Positions 9,674-19,738 are shown, counted from the stretch's first letter. The stretch is DNA of 64,000 nucleotides from Cytophagales bacterium (GCA_004293815.1 RDZD01000021.1:1-64000); one strand, 5' to 3'. Notes: a model not told the origin generated them from the letters alone. Translations and numbers: made by a program.

Positions 9674-10579
9674 ATGGTTTCGGTTTGGCTCAATGCCTTT
9701 CGCTTACGTACCTTACCACTGGCTTTGTCCTGTGTCCTATTGGGTAGTTTTTTGGCGGCAGCACAAGCTAGCTTGAGAATTAATGTACTAATTTTAAGTG
9801 CTTTAACAGCTACTTTTCTTCAAATTCTCTCTAATCTAGCCAACGACTACGGCGACAGCGTAAACGGTGCTGATCATGCCGAACGCAAAGGCCCCACCCG
9901 TGCCGTACAGAGTGGTACTATAAGCCCCCAGTCTATGAAAAATATGATTGCGGTTTTCGTGGTTCTTAGTTTAGCTTCTGGTTTAAGTCTCCTCTGGGTG
10001 TCGTTGAACGTACTACCAGCAAAAGTTTTGTATGTGCTCTTGGCTGTAGGGATAGCCTCTATTGTGGCCGCAATGACCTACACAATGGGCAAACGTCCCT
10101 ACGGTTATGTCGGACTGGGCGACCTGTCAGTATTTCTCTTTTTTGGCCTTGTGGGCGTTCTAGGCGTGTATGTGCTACACACAGGCGCAGTGGCGTGGGT
10201 CATGCTGCTGCCAGCAGCTACTAGTGGACTTTTTGCTGTGGCAGTTCTCAATATCAACAATATACGCGATATTGACTCTGACAAACAAGCAGGTAAACTC
10301 TCGCTGCCAGTGCGCATGGGGCCACATAACGCAAAGATTTATCACTCTCTTATTGTAGCCTTTGGTTGGCTTTGTGCCATTATGTATGTTTGGCAATTTG
10401 ATCAAAACTTATGGTCTGCTAAATGGCTGTTCCTAATTGCTGCGCCGCTTTTTGTATTGAATGTCAGAGGTATTTGGCGCGGCAAAACACCAGCCGAGAT
10501 AGACCCTTTCTTGCGCCAAATGGCTCTCAGTACTTTGCTTTTTGTTATTCTTTTAGGGCTTGGTCTCTGCTTCGCCTAA
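9674..10579 (+). CDS. menA: 1,4-dihydroxy-2-naphthoate polyprenyltransferase
   Basis: 301 residues, a UbiA-family membrane enzyme. It attaches the prenyl tail to 1,4-dihydroxy-2-naphthoate in menaquinone synthesis. The first Asp-rich motif is in NLANDYGDSVNGAD (about residues 55-68) and the second in NNIRDIDSDKQAGK (about 193-206). Both bind Mg-prenyl-diphosphate. Eight or nine hydrophobic helices fit the family, as does the length. It makes the quinone used by the Act complex encoded at 51-60 kb. The next gene begins only 25 bases after the stop, so the two are probably cotranscribed. Confidence 0.95.
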   Translation: MVSVWLNAFRLRTLPLALSCVLLGSFLAAAQASLRINVLILSALTATFLQILSNLANDYGDSVNGADHAERKGPTRAVQSGTISPQSMKNMIAVFVVLSLASGLSLLWVSLNVLPAKVLYVLLAVGIASIVAAMTYTMGKRPYGYVGLGDLSVFLFFGLVGVLGVYVLHTGAVAWVMLLPAATSGLFAVAVLNINNIRDIDSDKQAGKLSLPVRMGPHNAKIYHSLIVAFGWLCAIMYVWQFDQNLWSAKWLFLIAAPLFVLNVRGIWRGKTPAEIDPFLRQMALSTLLFVILLGLGLCFA

Positions 10580-10604
10580 CCGATGTCTTTAACTCCGTAA
10601 GAAC

Positions 10605-13600
10605 TTGGCGCAAAACCATATCATCAAAAAAATTATTCTTGACATTGATTTTACAGAGTCTAACGATGCTCAATCAATACACAAAAAGTTCAAAAGACTT
10701 TTTGAAGACGCATTTGTAAGCAGTATTCAAACCCTTTTTGACCAGCATGGTTCTGAACTACATGCCAAATTAGATACATTAGAAATCGCTTTGGGTGAGG
10801 TGTCAATCAAAGATTTGTCTAAGCTACCTCAAAGACTTAAAGAAGAGTTGCACAGGGCTTTACAAAAATTGAATTTAAAACAAAAAGTGCAAGCACAATC
10901 TGCCATAAAACCGCGTTCGCAGCGTACGCTGGTGGGCACAAATCAAGAAGCTTTGTTGGTACATTTGCTTGAGCAAGGTATAAAGCCTTGGTGGGCTGAT
11001 CAAAACTCACCCAATTTGCCAGCTTTGGTACAACAATTTCTTCTCAAAGATTCACAGACTTTAGTGATGTTGCTCAAAACGTCTGCACAACCAGCGGTTT
11101 TGGCTCGACGCTTGGCTTATTCTCTTTCTAAAAACCAGTATAAAAAACTAGTAGAAAAACTTGAGCCAGCGCATTCCAAAGGGATTTTAGAACTCTTGAA
11201 GTCATTTCTGAAAGCGCACAAAGCTACGCCCTTCACTAATAGGAGTCAAGAAGATATTCGCTTGTTATTCTTTGAATACACTTTTCTGTTTTTGATGTAT
11301 CAATCATACAGCTTATTCAATATCAACGACTTTACAGAATATATTTTACAAAAAATTGCCACAAAACAAAATAAATCAATAGAAGATATATTAAACAATC
11401 TATTATCTAATACAAATCAAATTAATAAAGTATTTACTGCACAAAATCAAGATTTAGTTAATAATTTAGCGATAAAAGAGCTTGATAAAACTAAATTTTT
11501 ATCTAAGAAAAAGATAGAAAAAAAAGAAAATTATATAGATTTGCTTGATAAACTAAAATTGATTTTTGGAAATAAGGTCAATTTTAATTCTAAATATTTG
11601 TCTCATTCACTAGAATTTTTATATAAATTTCATAAAGATAAAATACAAACTCTATTAAAAGTTTTATTTTCTAATGAAACAACTTTAAATAATTTTATTA
11701 AAAAATCGAATCATTTATTCTTTAATTTGATTATAAAAAATACATTAAGTACACAACAAAAATTTATAGATAGTTTAGTTTATAATTTAAATTATTTTCA
11801 TAAAATAAATTATGATTTTAAAATAAGTACTACAGAATTAGATATTTTAATCAAGAATTTAGTTTTTGAATATATTTTTATCAAAAAAAATTATTCAATT
11901 ACTAAAAAAAATATTGTTTATTTTATTTTAAAACAACTTATCAAGAAAACTCAAACAGAACCTATTCGTATTTTTGATGAGTTTCTCAAAAATTTAAAAA
12001 ATCCTCAAAATAGTTTTCGTGATGCCAATGTATTTTTTGATTTGATTCAAAGTCTACGTACCGATGCAGACCGTGAAGGCTTTTTGCGCAAACAAGTATC
12101 ACAAACCATTATCCGTCCTTATGATGACGCTGAGCTATTGCGTTTTTATTTCACAAACGGGGTCTTGCCATGGTCGTCTTTGAGTAAGTCTTTTGACGCT
12201 GAAGCGATTATCTTGGGCTTGCTTAATAATCGTATTGTGAGTATTCGTCGTTTGATTTACGAGCTTAGTGGTCAACCGCGTGTTTTAAAGCGACTTATTC
12301 AGGGAATATCGCCCGAAACGCTGGCCTTACTTGTGCCTTTTTTTGCACCAGAGGAAAGCATAGACGATGAAGGCAGTGTGGAAACCCTGACAGAAGTGGT
12401 GCGCAATTCGCCCCAAATTATGAAATCCTATTTGGTTTATTATTTAAGGCAGGAGTGCTTTCCCAATCTTTTACCCTTAAATTTTAGTAAATTATTTGCA
12501 CGTCTGGCAGATGAGTATTTGGCAGATGCTTTTTTGCTATTGTCTTACATTACTGAACGTAGCGATTTGACCCAACGCGCTCTGCTACTCATGGGCGAGG
12601 ATACACTTTTAAAGGTAGCTTCTTTTTTGTTAGTGCCCGAAAGTCAGATTCTTTTATATAAATTTTCACGTATTTTTCCTGTGCTTGCTCAAGAGTTGGA
12701 ACAAATTAACAAACCAGAAGAGCAAAAATATTTATTTTGGGATATTTGTTTAAAATTGTTTCAAACCAATCAAAAGTTTTTTGATGCGGGTATTTGGATA
12801 AATAAGGCGCAAGAACTTGGAAAAATTCAACAAGGGGCCGCCTGGCTAGAAAATCCAGAGGTTCTTAACTTATTGCGTCCCAAAGGTGCAAGTATTAGCC
12901 CAGACAACTTAAATCTAGAAGAGATTATTGTACAATTTCTCAAAAACCTTGAAACACCTGAAGGTTTTTCATTTTCGGCTTTAGAAGAGCTTTTAGTGCA
13001 AAAATTAGACTCTGATCCTTCTGGATGGCATAAAATTCTTCAAGAATCCGCGTCTTCGGCCTCCACACGTTATCAGTGGGTATTGTACTTTTCAGAGCCT
13101 TTGCTGCAGCGCATCGCTTACTGTTTAGAACCCCTCATCTTGCCTAAAATACAGCCTATTGTACAACAGTTTCTGAGAAACCTAAGTAGATCTGATTTAG
13201 TTTATAACGAAAAAGTCCTAAACTGGGGTTTTATTTTTGATGAGATTTCGGACGAGGCCACACATAGCGCAAGCCGTGTGCAGCTTGGCGAACGATTCTA
13301 CACACACCTGAGTAAGTTACTGGGCATAAAAGCTCAAATCTTGTTGAATAGTCTTTTGCCTCATTTGCCTCTGATATTTTCCGCACAAGACTTGCAAGCT
13401 CTTAAAGAGTCTTTTAACTTAGACGAACCTATCTATGAACGGCCTTCGGCAGCTCGCCCAGAACCTGCCAAGATGCTGAAAGATGACGGCATTTACATAG
13501 ACAATGCGGGGCTGGTACTGCTTCACCCTTTTATGGGAAGATTGTTCAAAATGCTGGAATTACTTGAAGGAAAGGTGTTTAAAAGTGAAGAAGCGCAGTT

Positions 13601-13985
13601 TAAAGCCCTTCATTTGCTACAGTATATGGTGTATGACTTGGATAAGCGCGACGAGCACGATTTGGTTTTTAATAAAATTCTGGTGGGTATTGCGCCGCAA
13701 ACGCCCGTTCCTCTAACAGTAGAGTTGAGTGAGCGCGAAAAAGCCTTAGCCTCGAGTTTGGTTATGGGTGCGATTCAAAACTGGAAAGCTCTCAAAAACA
13801 CATCTTTACTGAATTTTAAAGTATCCTTCTTGCAGAGAGGCGGCAAAATTACTCAAGAAGGTGAACATTATCGCCTGACTGTAGAGCAAAGAGGTTATGA
13901 TCTTTTGCTAAGTCGCTTACCGTGGTCTGTAAGTATGATTAAGCAAAGTTGGCTCAAGTACATGATTTTTGCGGACTGGCGTTGA
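10605..13985 (+). CDS. Contractile injection system tape-measure-family protein (orphan)
   Basis: 1126 residues. The N-terminus (HIIKKIILDIDF, then a helix and LDTLEIALGEV at about residues 55-65) and the C-terminus (IYIDNAGLVLLHPFMGRLF, LLQYMVYDLD, then LPWSVSMIKQSW) match what I know of the Bacteroidetes CIS tape-measure family (AFP14-like, Pfam CIS_TMP). The start is TTG at 10605, because a stop lies just upstream and no ATG precedes the conserved HII motif. The middle (about residues 230-455, DNA 11290-11970) is extremely rich in Asn, Lys, Ile and Phe and is far more AT-rich than either flank. Two-thirds of the protein is predicted helix. No sheath, tube, baseplate or AAA+ genes are in the window. 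It is probably in one transcript with menA. Confidence 0.8.
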   Translation: MAQNHIIKKIILDIDFTESNDAQSIHKKFKRLFEDAFVSSIQTLFDQHGSELHAKLDTLEIALGEVSIKDLSKLPQRLKEELHRALQKLNLKQKVQAQSAIKPRSQRTLVGTNQEALLVHLLEQGIKPWWADQNSPNLPALVQQFLLKDSQTLVMLLKTSAQPAVLARRLAYSLSKNQYKKLVEKLEPAHSKGILELLKSFLKAHKATPFTNRSQEDIRLLFFEYTFLFLMYQSYSLFNINDFTEYILQKIATKQNKSIEDILNNLLSNTNQINKVFTAQNQDLVNNLAIKELDKTKFLSKKKIEKKENYIDLLDKLKLIFGNKVNFNSKYLSHSLEFLYKFHKDKIQTLLKVLFSNETTLNNFIKKSNHLFFNLIIKNTLSTQQKFIDSLVYNLNYFHKINYDFKISTTELDILIKNLVFEYIFIKKNYSITKKNIVYFILKQLIKKTQTEPIRIFDEFLKNLKNPQNSFRDANVFFDLIQSLRTDADREGFLRKQVSQTIIRPYDDAELLRFYFTNGVLPWSSLSKSFDAEAIILGLLNNRIVSIRRLIYELSGQPRVLKRLIQGISPETLALLVPFFAPEESIDDEGSVETLTEVVRNSPQIMKSYLVYYLRQECFPNLLPLNFSKLFARLADEYLADAFLLLSYITERSDLTQRALLLMGEDTLLKVASFLLVPESQILLYKFSRIFPVLAQELEQINKPEEQKYLFWDICLKLFQTNQKFFDAGIWINKAQELGKIQQGAAWLENPEVLNLLRPKGASISPDNLNLEEIIVQFLKNLETPEGFSFSALEELLVQKLDSDPSGWHKILQESASSASTRYQWVLYFSEPLLQRIAYCLEPLILPKIQPIVQQFLRNLSRSDLVYNEKVLNWGFIFDEISDEATHSASRVQLGERFYTHLSKLLGIKAQILLNSLLPHLPLIFSAQDLQALKESFNLDEPIYERPSAARPEPAKMLKDDGIYIDNAGLVLLHPFMGRLFKMLELLEGKVFKSEEAQFKALHLLQYMVYDLDKRDEHDLVFNKILVGIAPQTPVPLTVELSEREKALASSLVMGAIQNWKALKNTSLLNFKVSFLQRGGKITQEGEHYRLTVEQRGYDLLLSRLPWSVSMIKQSWLKYMIFADWR

Positions 13986-14216
13986 AAAGACAGGTATCTA
14001 GTCCTTCTCTTTTCTCGTATGGTTTTTGGCAGCGTAATTTGTAAAATCAGTATTGATGCCATATTTTATTGGATTCTGGAAGTTTTTTAATGATTTTTAA
14101 GAATCATTTTTAGCTTTATTTGCGTATAACTTGCATTTTAGAACTAGTTTTAAGAAAATATCAAAACAATAAGCTTCAAAAAATAATTTCAAAGACACAC
14201 AACAGAACAACTATCT

Positions 14217-15731
14217 ATGTTTGAAAGTAATAAAAAATATCTCTTCTTGGCTGCACTGCTGGCCTCTGCCTTTATGGGCGGTCTATTGTCCTTAATGACT
14301 TATGTTTTTTTTCTTGAACCACAGAGTATGAGCTACCAGCAGCAGGACTCATACGCTGGTCTCATTAGAAACGCCTCTTATGGCGGCCCCCAAGCCCTTG
14401 ATTTTACGGGTGTGGCCAAGGTGGTAACTCCTACAGTGGTTCATATCAAAACTTTTGGACAGAACCTTAATGGTGGTGCAGGCAATATGATGTTTGATGA
14501 AATGTTCCGTGATTTTTTTGGTGAACCTCAACAACGCGACAACGGTAGAGACGATGGGCGCGATCAGGAAAATGAAGAACAACGCCTCTCTTCTGGCTCT
14601 GGCGTTATTGTTGCCACAGACGGTTTTGTGGTTACCAATAACCATGTGATTGATGGTGCAGAAAAAATCATTGTGGCCTTAGATAATAAAAAAGAGTATC
14701 TAGCCAAGTTGGTTGGCAAAGACCCAACTACTGATTTGGCTTTGCTTAAAATAGAGGCTGAAAATTTGCCTTTCATGCGCTATGGCAACTCTGACAATGT
14801 GCAGATAGGTGAGTGGGTGCTGGCTGTGGGCAATCCCTTTGATTTAACTTCAACCGTTACAGCTGGTATCGTCAGCGCGAAGGGGCGAAGTATCAATATT
14901 TTAAGACGTGCAGATGGTTTGGGCGTGGAGTCTTTCATTCAAACTGATGCGGCAGTAAATCCTGGTAACAGCGGCGGTGCGCTCGTCAATTTAAAAGGTG
15001 AACTTATTGGTATAAATACTGCCATAGCCACCCAAACAGGCTCTTATTCAGGCTACTCATTTGCTGTGCCTAGCAGTATTGTAAGCAAGGTGATAGATGA
15101 CCTCAAAAACTATGGCGAAGTGCAACGCGCCCTGTTAGGCATTAGTATCAAGGATCTTACACCTGATCTCGCGGCCAAACTTCAGCTATCAGAAGTACAA
15201 GGCGTTTATGTAGAAGGCCTTACACCTGATGGTGCGGCCAAAGCTGCGGGCATTAAAGCTGGTGATCTTATTTTGAAGATAGACGGGCAACGTGTCAATT
15301 CCGTGCCTGAGCTTCAAGAAACTGTAGCAAGACACCGTCCTGGCGATGAAGTCAGTGTTAGCATTTGGCGTGATGGTCAGACTAGAGAGTTGAGTGTTAA
15401 ACTCAAAAACAAGCAGGGAAGTACTGAAATTATACAACGCTTAGAGGAAAGCAGCAACTATATTGGTAGCTTAGGTGCAGAAATAAGAAACCTCACCGAA
15501 AGCGAGCAAGACAAATACCGAACAGGTGGTCTTATGATCACGCGGCTTGCAGACGGCAGCAAACTCAAAGAAGCTGGTATACCGATTGGCTTTGTGATTA
15601 CACACGTAGAAAAACAGAAAGTGGACAATCTCGAAGAATTTAAAAGCGTTCTTGACGGTAGAAGTGGCGGAATTTTGATAGAAGGTTTGAGCCAAGATAG
15701 AAGACGTATGTTTTACGCCATTGGTTTGTAG
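14217..15731 (+). CDS. degP: DegP/HtrA-type periplasmic serine protease
   Basis: 504 residues: an N-terminal signal/anchor helix (about 8-30), a trypsin-like domain and two PDZ domains (about 300-390 and 410-500). The catalytic triad is His143 (NNHVID), Asp173 (TTDLALL) and Ser252 (GNSGGAL). A Gly/Asp/Glu-rich loop (about 85-125) lies before the protease core, as in the LA loop of DegP/DegQ. It should degrade or refold damaged envelope proteins. The second PDZ is less conserved. It appears monocistronic, starting at ATG after a 230-base gap that contains nothing else I recognise. Confidence 0.95.
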   Translation: MFESNKKYLFLAALLASAFMGGLLSLMTYVFFLEPQSMSYQQQDSYAGLIRNASYGGPQALDFTGVAKVVTPTVVHIKTFGQNLNGGAGNMMFDEMFRDFFGEPQQRDNGRDDGRDQENEEQRLSSGSGVIVATDGFVVTNNHVIDGAEKIIVALDNKKEYLAKLVGKDPTTDLALLKIEAENLPFMRYGNSDNVQIGEWVLAVGNPFDLTSTVTAGIVSAKGRSINILRRADGLGVESFIQTDAAVNPGNSGGALVNLKGELIGINTAIATQTGSYSGYSFAVPSSIVSKVIDDLKNYGEVQRALLGISIKDLTPDLAAKLQLSEVQGVYVEGLTPDGAAKAAGIKAGDLILKIDGQRVNSVPELQETVARHRPGDEVSVSIWRDGQTRELSVKLKNKQGSTEIIQRLEESSNYIGSLGAEIRNLTESEQDKYRTGGLMITRLADGSKLKEAGIPIGFVITHVEKQKVDNLEEFKSVLDGRSGGILIEGLSQDRRRMFYAIGL

Positions 15732-15791
15732 CATTTTTTATTAAAATTACTACCCTCTTACAAAAAAATCAATGCTTGATGTACTTCATAT

Positions 15792-15823
15792 TTGGTCTTT
15801 ATGTTTTTAATGTGTTAAGTTTG
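15792..15823 (+). promoter_or_regulatory. Probable promoter of the small conserved gene
   Basis: TTG at 15792-15794, a 21-base spacer and TAAGTTTG at 15816-15823. It lies about 70 bases before the GTG start at 15892. Confidence 0.4.
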
Positions 15824-15891
15824 CGTAAAATTTTCTTAGATACTGTACAGTTTTCTAAGTTTTATTGTAAATCTTAAATTTCAACACAGCA

Positions 15892-16095
15892 GTGCAAGGA
15901 CAGACACACATCATTGTAGAACAAATGATAGAGAAGTATTCCAAAGGTAATTCTCTTACATCTAAGCTTATAGAAACAAAATTAAGCTTGCGAGGTATAA
16001 ATCGTCATGCTTTTACGCCCAATAGTATTGATGATCCTGCTCTTTTGGCCAGACTCCAAACTATAGAAAAAGAGCTTGATCATTTGTTCGCTTAA
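15892..16095 (+). CDS. Small conserved-looking protein
   Basis: 67 residues starting at GTG (an internal ATG at 15916-15930 would cut the first helix). It has two helical segments around a turn GINRHAFTPNSIDDP and is charged and soluble. I have no firm family name; the pattern KLSLRGI, Asp-Asp-Pro, then a leucine-rich helix resembles small hypothetical proteins of Bacteroidetes. Support for a real gene comes from a promoter-like sequence upstream and a perfect terminator 29 bases after the stop. Confidence 0.6.
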   Translation: MQGQTHIIVEQMIEKYSKGNSLTSKLIETKLSLRGINRHAFTPNSIDDPALLARLQTIEKELDHLFA

Positions 16096-16123
16096 AAGCT
16101 TTTGGTTTTATGCATAGTAAATA

Positions 16124-16158
16124 AAAAAACACCCAACAAAACAAGTTGGGTGTTTTTT
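16124..16158. terminator. Bidirectional terminator between convergent genes
   Basis: A perfect 14-base stem (16124-16137 with 16145-16158) with a 7-base loop. It has an A run on the left and a T run on the right, so it can stop transcription from both sides. It separates the small gene from the minus-strand sensor. Confidence 0.9.
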
Positions 16159-16179
16159 ATTTTATACGGGCTGTATTGC

Positions 16180-19100
16180 TTACATCAATCTGAATCCCAA
16201 AACAAGTACATCATCTGTTTGTTCGCCTCTGTTGCCTATCCATTGGCTCAAATACCGCTCAAGATGTATTTTTTGTTCACTCATAGATTGTCTTGTATTG
16301 GCATTGAGTAAATCTCTAAAAGGTTGAAGTTTGATTTTTTTGCTTTTTTCTCCGCCAAACTGATCTGCATAACCATCTGTATACATATAAAATACAGCTC
16401 CCGCTTGATAAGAGAAATCTTGTTGTTCAAAATCAGGACTAGTTTTAGACTCCCAACCTCGCCCGCCGCCCACAGGTTGCTTATTGCCTCTGAAAATTCT
16501 AAGCTGCTGGTTATCTGCTTTGTAAACCAACTGATGTTTGGCACCCGCAAACTGTATCAAATGCTTTTTTGTATTGATGGTGCACAAAGAAATTTCTACT
16601 CCTTCAAAAGAATGGTCGGGCATTCTTTGCATGGCTGCCTGCAGTGAGCGGTGTAAGAACTTAAGAATGAGAGCTGGTTCTGTAATTTCTCGGGTAGTGA
16701 CGATTTGGTGCAAGTGATGATTGACAATGAGGCTTAAAAAAGCCCCAGGAATGCCGCTTCCGCTGCAATCCACCACAGCCACAACCACTTTGTCGGACTG
16801 TTGGTTAAGCCATAAAAAATCGCCCCCTACAATACTTTTGGGTTTATAAAACACAAAGCAATCATCAAAAAAGCGGGCTATGTCTTCTTCACGCGGCATA
16901 ATGAGTTCCTGAATATGCTTAGCGTAAAACAAATCACCTTCTAGATTTTGAACCTGTGTACGCAGTTTGCGTTGTTCTATATTCAGCGCGTGATTCTTCA
17001 TTTCCACATCTTCACGCAAACGTTGGTTGGTTTGAGAAAGGCCATGCAGGCGTAAACCGCCCCAAAGAACCGCTACCAACAATACCAACATCAGAAGTCT
17101 GAACCACCAAGTGCGCCAAAAAGGCGCATGAATAATAATTTTGATACTTCTCGCTTCTTCACACCATACACCATCGCTATTGGAAGCTCTCAGCAAAAAC
17201 GTATATTCGCCAGCTGGTAGATTTTCGTAAGAAGCAAACCTATTTTCTGCATTCGTAAACACCCAAGCATCTTCAAAACCTTCCAAGCGATACGAAAAGG
17301 CATTTTTGTCTGGATCTGAAAACTGCATGGCCGAGAAGTCCAAAGAAAATGCGCGATCATCATAATCCAGCTCTATCAGATTAGATTCTGAGATACTCTC
17401 TGAAAGCACATCTTTGCGGTCTTTGAAATTTACAAAGTGATTGAAGATGTAAAGAGCAGTAACTACTGGCTGCACCTTTACCATGTTGTTTTTGATTTGC
17501 TGAGGATAAAATGAGTTAAAACCTCCTGTGCCCCCAAAATAAAAACGTCCACTGCGCCCTCTGTGGCAAGAATTAACATTAAAACTACCCATTTGTAAGC
17601 CGTCAGAGGTGTCATAAAGCCTATAATTTTCTGACTGCACATCAAACTTGATGATTCCCTTGCCTGTGCTTATCCAAATATACCCCTTCTCATCACCCAG
17701 AATACCCATAATCTCTTCACGGAGCAAACTGTTTTCTTCTAAACCATAGCAAGTAAAAATCCCTTTTTTGGCGTTTAGTTTACAAAGCCCAAGCTGTGTG
17801 CCAATCCAAAGATTGCCCCACAAATCCATGCCTAAAGCCCTTACATCATTGCTGGGTATGCTACTTTCGGGGTTTTTCGGGTCATGATTGAAAACAGTAA
17901 ATCTGTTGGTTTGGCGATCATATTTGTAAAGGCCGTTACTACTGGCCAGCCAAACATGACCTTTGGTGTCTTCCAAAAACTGAATAACTTCTCCTCCCTT
18001 AAAACCATTGCTGTTTACCCCATAAGCCGTAAAATTGACAAATCTGTCACTGCCTTGCGGGCGCATGTCTACACCTGTGGCTGTGCTGATCCAGAGTGTC
18101 CCTCGGCTGTCCTCAAAGATGGCGTTGATCGTGTTGCTTCCAATACCGCCACTTCCCGAAAAACTATACCGCTGAAAACTAGAGCTTTGAGAATTGATTA
18201 CAAATAAACCATTTCCGTTAGTACCTACCCAAACTTGTCCATTTCTATCTTTGGTAATGGCCTTGATGGCAAGGTTACCCACCTGAGGAACCGTTTTAAA
18301 TCTCATCACACCACTTTCATTGATCATTTTGCAAAGCCCGCCATAGTTAGTGCCTATCCAAAGCGTATTGCCGTCTTCATACATACAGCTGATATCGCTG
18401 TTTGCCAGTGTATTGTCCAAATAAGGGTTGTGCTCATAGAGCTGAAACTTAAGCTTATTCTTATCTAGTTTTCTGATGCCATCTGTGTAAGTACCAAACC
18501 ACAATACACCGCCCTTATCTTCAAACATACATCGGATATTGTCATAAGGCTCAGCCTTATTGAGCGGATTGGTTACAAATTTTTGAACAGATATGGCTTG
18601 TTCAGAAACTGTATTGATCTTAAACAGTCCCTCTGCGCTGCCCACCCAAATGCTATTGTCTCTATCAGCAAACACACTATAAAAGTTGTCGTTAGTCAAT
18701 TCAGGTGTATTGCGGCTGTGATAATTGCTAAAAAGACCTGCACTCAGCGTTTGGGTATTCATGCGAGAAAGTCCTTTTGGAGTGGCTATCCAAAGCGCAT
18801 TGCTGCGATCTTGCCAAATACCGCGCACAGACTTATGAATGATAGAGCTGCTGTCTTGCGGATCGTGCCTAAAGTTATTAAAAAGGCCACCGCGTGTGTC
18901 CATACAGCTTAACCCGCCGTCTGTGCCCACCCAAAGCCTGCCTTTGTTATCTTCAAAAATGCAATAAACGGTGTTATCAGCCAAGCTCTGTGGATTTTTG
19001 GAGTCGTGCTGATAGTTTTTAAAAGCGTAATCACCGAGTGGTTTTTTTTGAACAAGCGACAAGCCATTGTTAGTGCCTACCCAAATATTTTCTTTTTTGT

Positions 19101-19518
19101 CCTGATAAATACAAAAGACAATATTGCTGGGCAGTGTATTACTGACTTTGGGATTGTGTCTGAAGCGTTTAAACGTTTCTTTTTTGCGGTCAAAAAGATT
19201 CAAACCATTAGCAGCTACCCAAAGCTGGCCGCTCTTATCCTCCATCACATACCTAATGAAATTGCCTGCAATACTGGTGGTGTCGCCTTGCTCGTTTTTG
19301 TAAGTAATGAACGAATAACCGTCATAGCGGTTCAAACCATCTTGTGTACCAAACCATAAAAAGCCCTTCTGGTCTTGGCAAACACTCATGACCGTGTTTT
19401 GTGACAAGCCATCTTTGAAAGTTAGCTTATCAAATTTATACTGTACACCACTGTTCTGGGCTAGGCACATGGCAGAACCTATCCAAAACCAGGCAATTAT
19501 ATTTAATAAGATCTTCAC
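16180..19518 (-). CDS. Propeller sensor with SpoIIE/PP2C phosphatase output
   Basis: 1112 residues, starting at GTG, with a signal peptide ending near CLAQ (about residue 21). Residues about 30-720 hold many two-component-regulator propeller repeats of the form 'W.GT..GL...D', enough for two seven-bladed propellers. A Y_Y_Y domain follows (about 745-810, ending ANSDGVW). A single membrane helix (about 823-842), a coiled coil (about 850-890) and a cytoplasmic SpoIIE-type PP2C domain complete it. Phosphatase metal ligands are visible in GGDFLW, VDCSGSGIPGAF and TDDVLVLGF. The layout is that of hybrid sensors, but a phosphatase replaces the histidine kinase. It probably senses a periplasmic ligand and controls a phosphoprotein or anti-sigma partner. 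No partner gene is adjacent. Confidence 0.9.
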   Translation of the reverse strand: MKILLNIIAWFWIGSAMCLAQNSGVQYKFDKLTFKDGLSQNTVMSVCQDQKGFLWFGTQDGLNRYDGYSFITYKNEQGDTTSIAGNFIRYVMEDKSGQLWVAANGLNLFDRKKETFKRFRHNPKVSNTLPSNIVFCIYQDKKENIWVGTNNGLSLVQKKPLGDYAFKNYQHDSKNPQSLADNTVYCIFEDNKGRLWVGTDGGLSCMDTRGGLFNNFRHDPQDSSSIIHKSVRGIWQDRSNALWIATPKGLSRMNTQTLSAGLFSNYHSRNTPELTNDNFYSVFADRDNSIWVGSAEGLFKINTVSEQAISVQKFVTNPLNKAEPYDNIRCMFEDKGGVLWFGTYTDGIRKLDKNKLKFQLYEHNPYLDNTLANSDISCMYEDGNTLWIGTNYGGLCKMINESGVMRFKTVPQVGNLAIKAITKDRNGQVWVGTNGNGLFVINSQSSSFQRYSFSGSGGIGSNTINAIFEDSRGTLWISTATGVDMRPQGSDRFVNFTAYGVNSNGFKGGEVIQFLEDTKGHVWLASSNGLYKYDRQTNRFTVFNHDPKNPESSIPSNDVRALGMDLWGNLWIGTQLGLCKLNAKKGIFTCYGLEENSLLREEIMGILGDEKGYIWISTGKGIIKFDVQSENYRLYDTSDGLQMGSFNVNSCHRGRSGRFYFGGTGGFNSFYPQQIKNNMVKVQPVVTALYIFNHFVNFKDRKDVLSESISESNLIELDYDDRAFSLDFSAMQFSDPDKNAFSYRLEGFEDAWVFTNAENRFASYENLPAGEYTFLLRASNSDGVWCEEARSIKIIIHAPFWRTWWFRLLMLVLLVAVLWGGLRLHGLSQTNQRLREDVEMKNHALNIEQRKLRTQVQNLEGDLFYAKHIQELIMPREEDIARFFDDCFVFYKPKSIVGGDFLWLNQQSDKVVVAVVDCSGSGIPGAFLSLIVNHHLHQIVTTREITEPALILKFLHRSLQAAMQRMPDHSFEGVEISLCTINTKKHLIQFAGAKHQLVYKADNQQLRIFRGNKQPVGGGRGWESKTSPDFEQQDFSYQAGAVFYMYTDGYADQFGGEKSKKIKLQPFRDLLNANTRQSMSEQKIHLERYLSQWIGNRGEQTDDVLVLGFRLM

Positions 19519-19738
19519 AAAATCACAAGCTTTATGTTTCTAAGGTCTATTCCTAAACAGATGCAGTCACTCTCTGCTGCGGCAGAGCACCAAAACAGGT
19601 GCAGTCTAGCAAAATTTCCTTATTTAACAAAATACAAAACTGTGCCGAAGTCGTAAAATTATATTTTTTATTTCTAGCATCTCCTAAAACTCTCTTTTTT
19701 TGTCATTGAATGGGCATAGCAAACTCACTTCAGCTCTT

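Noticed and set aside
10605-13985. Prophage tail region
   Set aside because: Only a tape-measure-family protein is present; there are no other phage genes, integrase or attachment sites in the window.
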